Below, one piece after another: positions 63,163-64,000 of a stretch of DNA of 64,000 nt. Numbering within the stretch: the stretch's first letter is position 1; each line of letters begins with the position of its first letter. Both the position numbers and the translations under genes were made by a program. Origin of the DNA: Neobacillus bataviensis LMG 21833 (GTDB taxonomy: Bacteria > Bacillota > Bacilli > Bacillales > Cytobacillaceae); the NCBI RefSeq assembly GCF_000307875.1, contig NZ_AJLS01000056.1, positions 52,684 through 116,683 of the forward strand, read 5' to 3'. The notes under the pieces were generated by a model. It did not search any database and was not told the origin of the DNA. It was given only the letters and a program-made list of their open reading frames with translations.

Positions 63163-63786
63163 TTATGCAAATTCATTTAATAGCTTTGAAAAATCGACTC
63201 GATCGCCAATCGTCGTTGGTTTTGGTTTTTCTAAATAGCGTTTATCCTTTTCGACGAGTTTGAATATATTGTAGGTAGTCATGGCATCATCAAGTGCCCG
63301 GTGATGCCGGCCTGTCCCTTCCTTGCCGTATTCCTGTACAGCTTTCCATAGACCCGTTTGGTTTTGATCCCCAAAGAACCGTTTATATTCCATGGATAAA
63401 TCCAATTCGGCTCCATGAAAAGGAAAATCAACTCCTGCCATTAAACAATTGTGCCGCAGTACCTTCATATCCATATTTCCCCAAGTAACAATCGTGGTTT
63501 CCACATTCTCCATATTGAACTCCGCCAATTTTTTGATCAGTTCAAAAATAGATAACCCTTTGTCCACTTGCTGCTGTGAAATATGTAGGAAGGATTTGCA
63601 GCGTTCGGATAGGTTCGGAAATTTTAATGGAGTCACATAGGATGAGAATTGCTCTGTTATCTGATCATCAACGACTGCCACAATTCCAACCTCAATAATT
63701 TCTGCAAAAAAGTCTTTCATTCGCACATTTCGTTCCGGCATTGTAAACTCAAAATCAATAAATAAATATTGCCGTCTTGCTCTCAT
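63163..63786 (-). CDS. kapD: KapD, DEDDh 3'-5' exonuclease-like sporulation inhibitor
   Basis: 207 residues. The exonuclease motifs are FIDFEFTMPE (Exo I, DxE), NMDMKVL (Exo II) and HRALDDAMT (Exo III, HxxxxD). KapD inhibits the KinA phosphorelay in B. subtilis; the exonuclease fold suggests an RNA or DNA substrate. ATG at 63784-63786 with AAAGGTGG upstream. The kapB-kapD pairing confirms the Bacillus-type locus. Confidence 0.92.
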   Translation of the reverse strand: MRARRQYLFIDFEFTMPERNVRMKDFFAEIIEVGIVAVVDDQITEQFSSYVTPLKFPNLSERCKSFLHISQQQVDKGLSIFELIKKLAEFNMENVETTIVTWGNMDMKVLRHNCLMAGVDFPFHGAELDLSMEYKRFFGDQNQTGLWKAVQEYGKEGTGRHHRALDDAMTTYNIFKLVEKDKRYLEKPKPTTIGDRVDFSKLLNEFA

Positions 63787-63934
63787 TTTTTCACCACCTT
63801 TTTCTTTTTCCTCTTACTACCATTATATAAAGAAACCTGTACAAAAAACTGTGCTTTTTTTCTATTTTTTTATTTATCTAACATTATATCACGAATTCTT
63901 TGAAAGTTTTTTAAATTTTTGTACAATTGAAAAG

Positions 63935-64000
63935 AAAAGCGCAAGCGCCCTGGTCAGCGGCGTATGGCCTGGAGCGCTCCAACTGAGATAAAGGAAACAC
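63935..64000. repeat. Start of a GC-rich interspersed repeat, cut by the window edge
   Basis: GAAAAGCGCAAGCGCCCTGG ... GCGCTCCAACTGAGATAAAGG is much more GC-rich than the neighbourhood and resembles dispersed repeats I remember from Bacillaceae intergenic regions. GC-rich inverted segments (AGCGC...GCGCT) are visible. Only the first 66 bp are present. Confidence 0.5.

Overview
The window looks like chromosome of a spore-forming Bacillaceae species (Bacillus/Neobacillus type). The genes are AT-rich with AGGAGG-type ribosome binding sites and frequent TTG/GTG starts. Several blocks match Bacillus subtilis neighbourhoods: the eps biofilm operon, an S-box methionine operon, ykoST, the yug region (yugO, pgi, yugJ, yugI, yugE) and kapB/kapD. 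A Spo0E-family phosphatase and kapB/kapD point to sporulation. No rRNA, tRNA, insertion sequence, prophage or CRISPR array was seen.

Layout. 1-11.3 kb, minus strand: an exopolysaccharide operon, epsA-epsB-(EAR/epsC RNA)-epsC-epsD-epsE-epsG-epsF-GT4-epsL-epsM-epsN. It is driven by a sigma-A promoter whose spacer carries a SinR-type palindrome. 11.4-19.3 kb, plus strand: a SAM-riboswitch operon, metI-metC-yitJ-metH. 19.3-24.9 kb: a MarR regulator with an MFS exporter, a tiny FAD protein, a 14-TM multidrug exporter and a NERD/zinc-ribbon protein. 24.9-29.3 kb: a CorA transporter with a striking small-ORF leader, a CDF exporter, and small Bacillus proteins (YozQ, YteA and others).

29.3-45.5 kb is an accessory aromatic-acid catabolism island. 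It holds a complete Liv-type ABC importer (livJ separate from livHMGF), a benzoate-CoA ligase-like enzyme, an aldehyde dehydrogenase, and a phenylacetyl-CoA-epoxidase-type oxygenase (paaA, paaD, paaB, paaC). The zinc ribbon of PaaD is encoded as a separate mini-gene. The island also has three crotonases (two nearly identical), a thioesterase, a PaaX regulator and a metallo-beta-lactamase-fold hydrolase. Shared promoter motifs and a cre site suggest common control with carbon catabolite repression.

45.5-64 kb is mostly housekeeping: an adenine-deaminase-like protein, a LysE exporter, ykoT/ykoS, a Spo0E-like phosphatase, the YugO K+ channel, pgi, an iron alcohol dehydrogenase, glutamate dehydrogenase plus ornithine aminotransferase, yugI, an XRE regulator, yugE, an AlaX editing protein, a Gly/Gln repeat protein, a Cu/Zn SOD-like lipoprotein, a cyclophilin lipoprotein, kapB and kapD.

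Most unusual signals: (1) a 40-codon ORF with an acidic/proline DPDP start just ahead of corA, whose SD can be sequestered by an 11-bp hairpin, reminiscent of MgtL-type Mg2+ sensing; (2) the hybrid benzoate-ligase/Paa-epoxidase island with split paaD and shared operator-like motifs; (3) three arrays of about 21-bp tandem repeats placed after unrelated transcription units.
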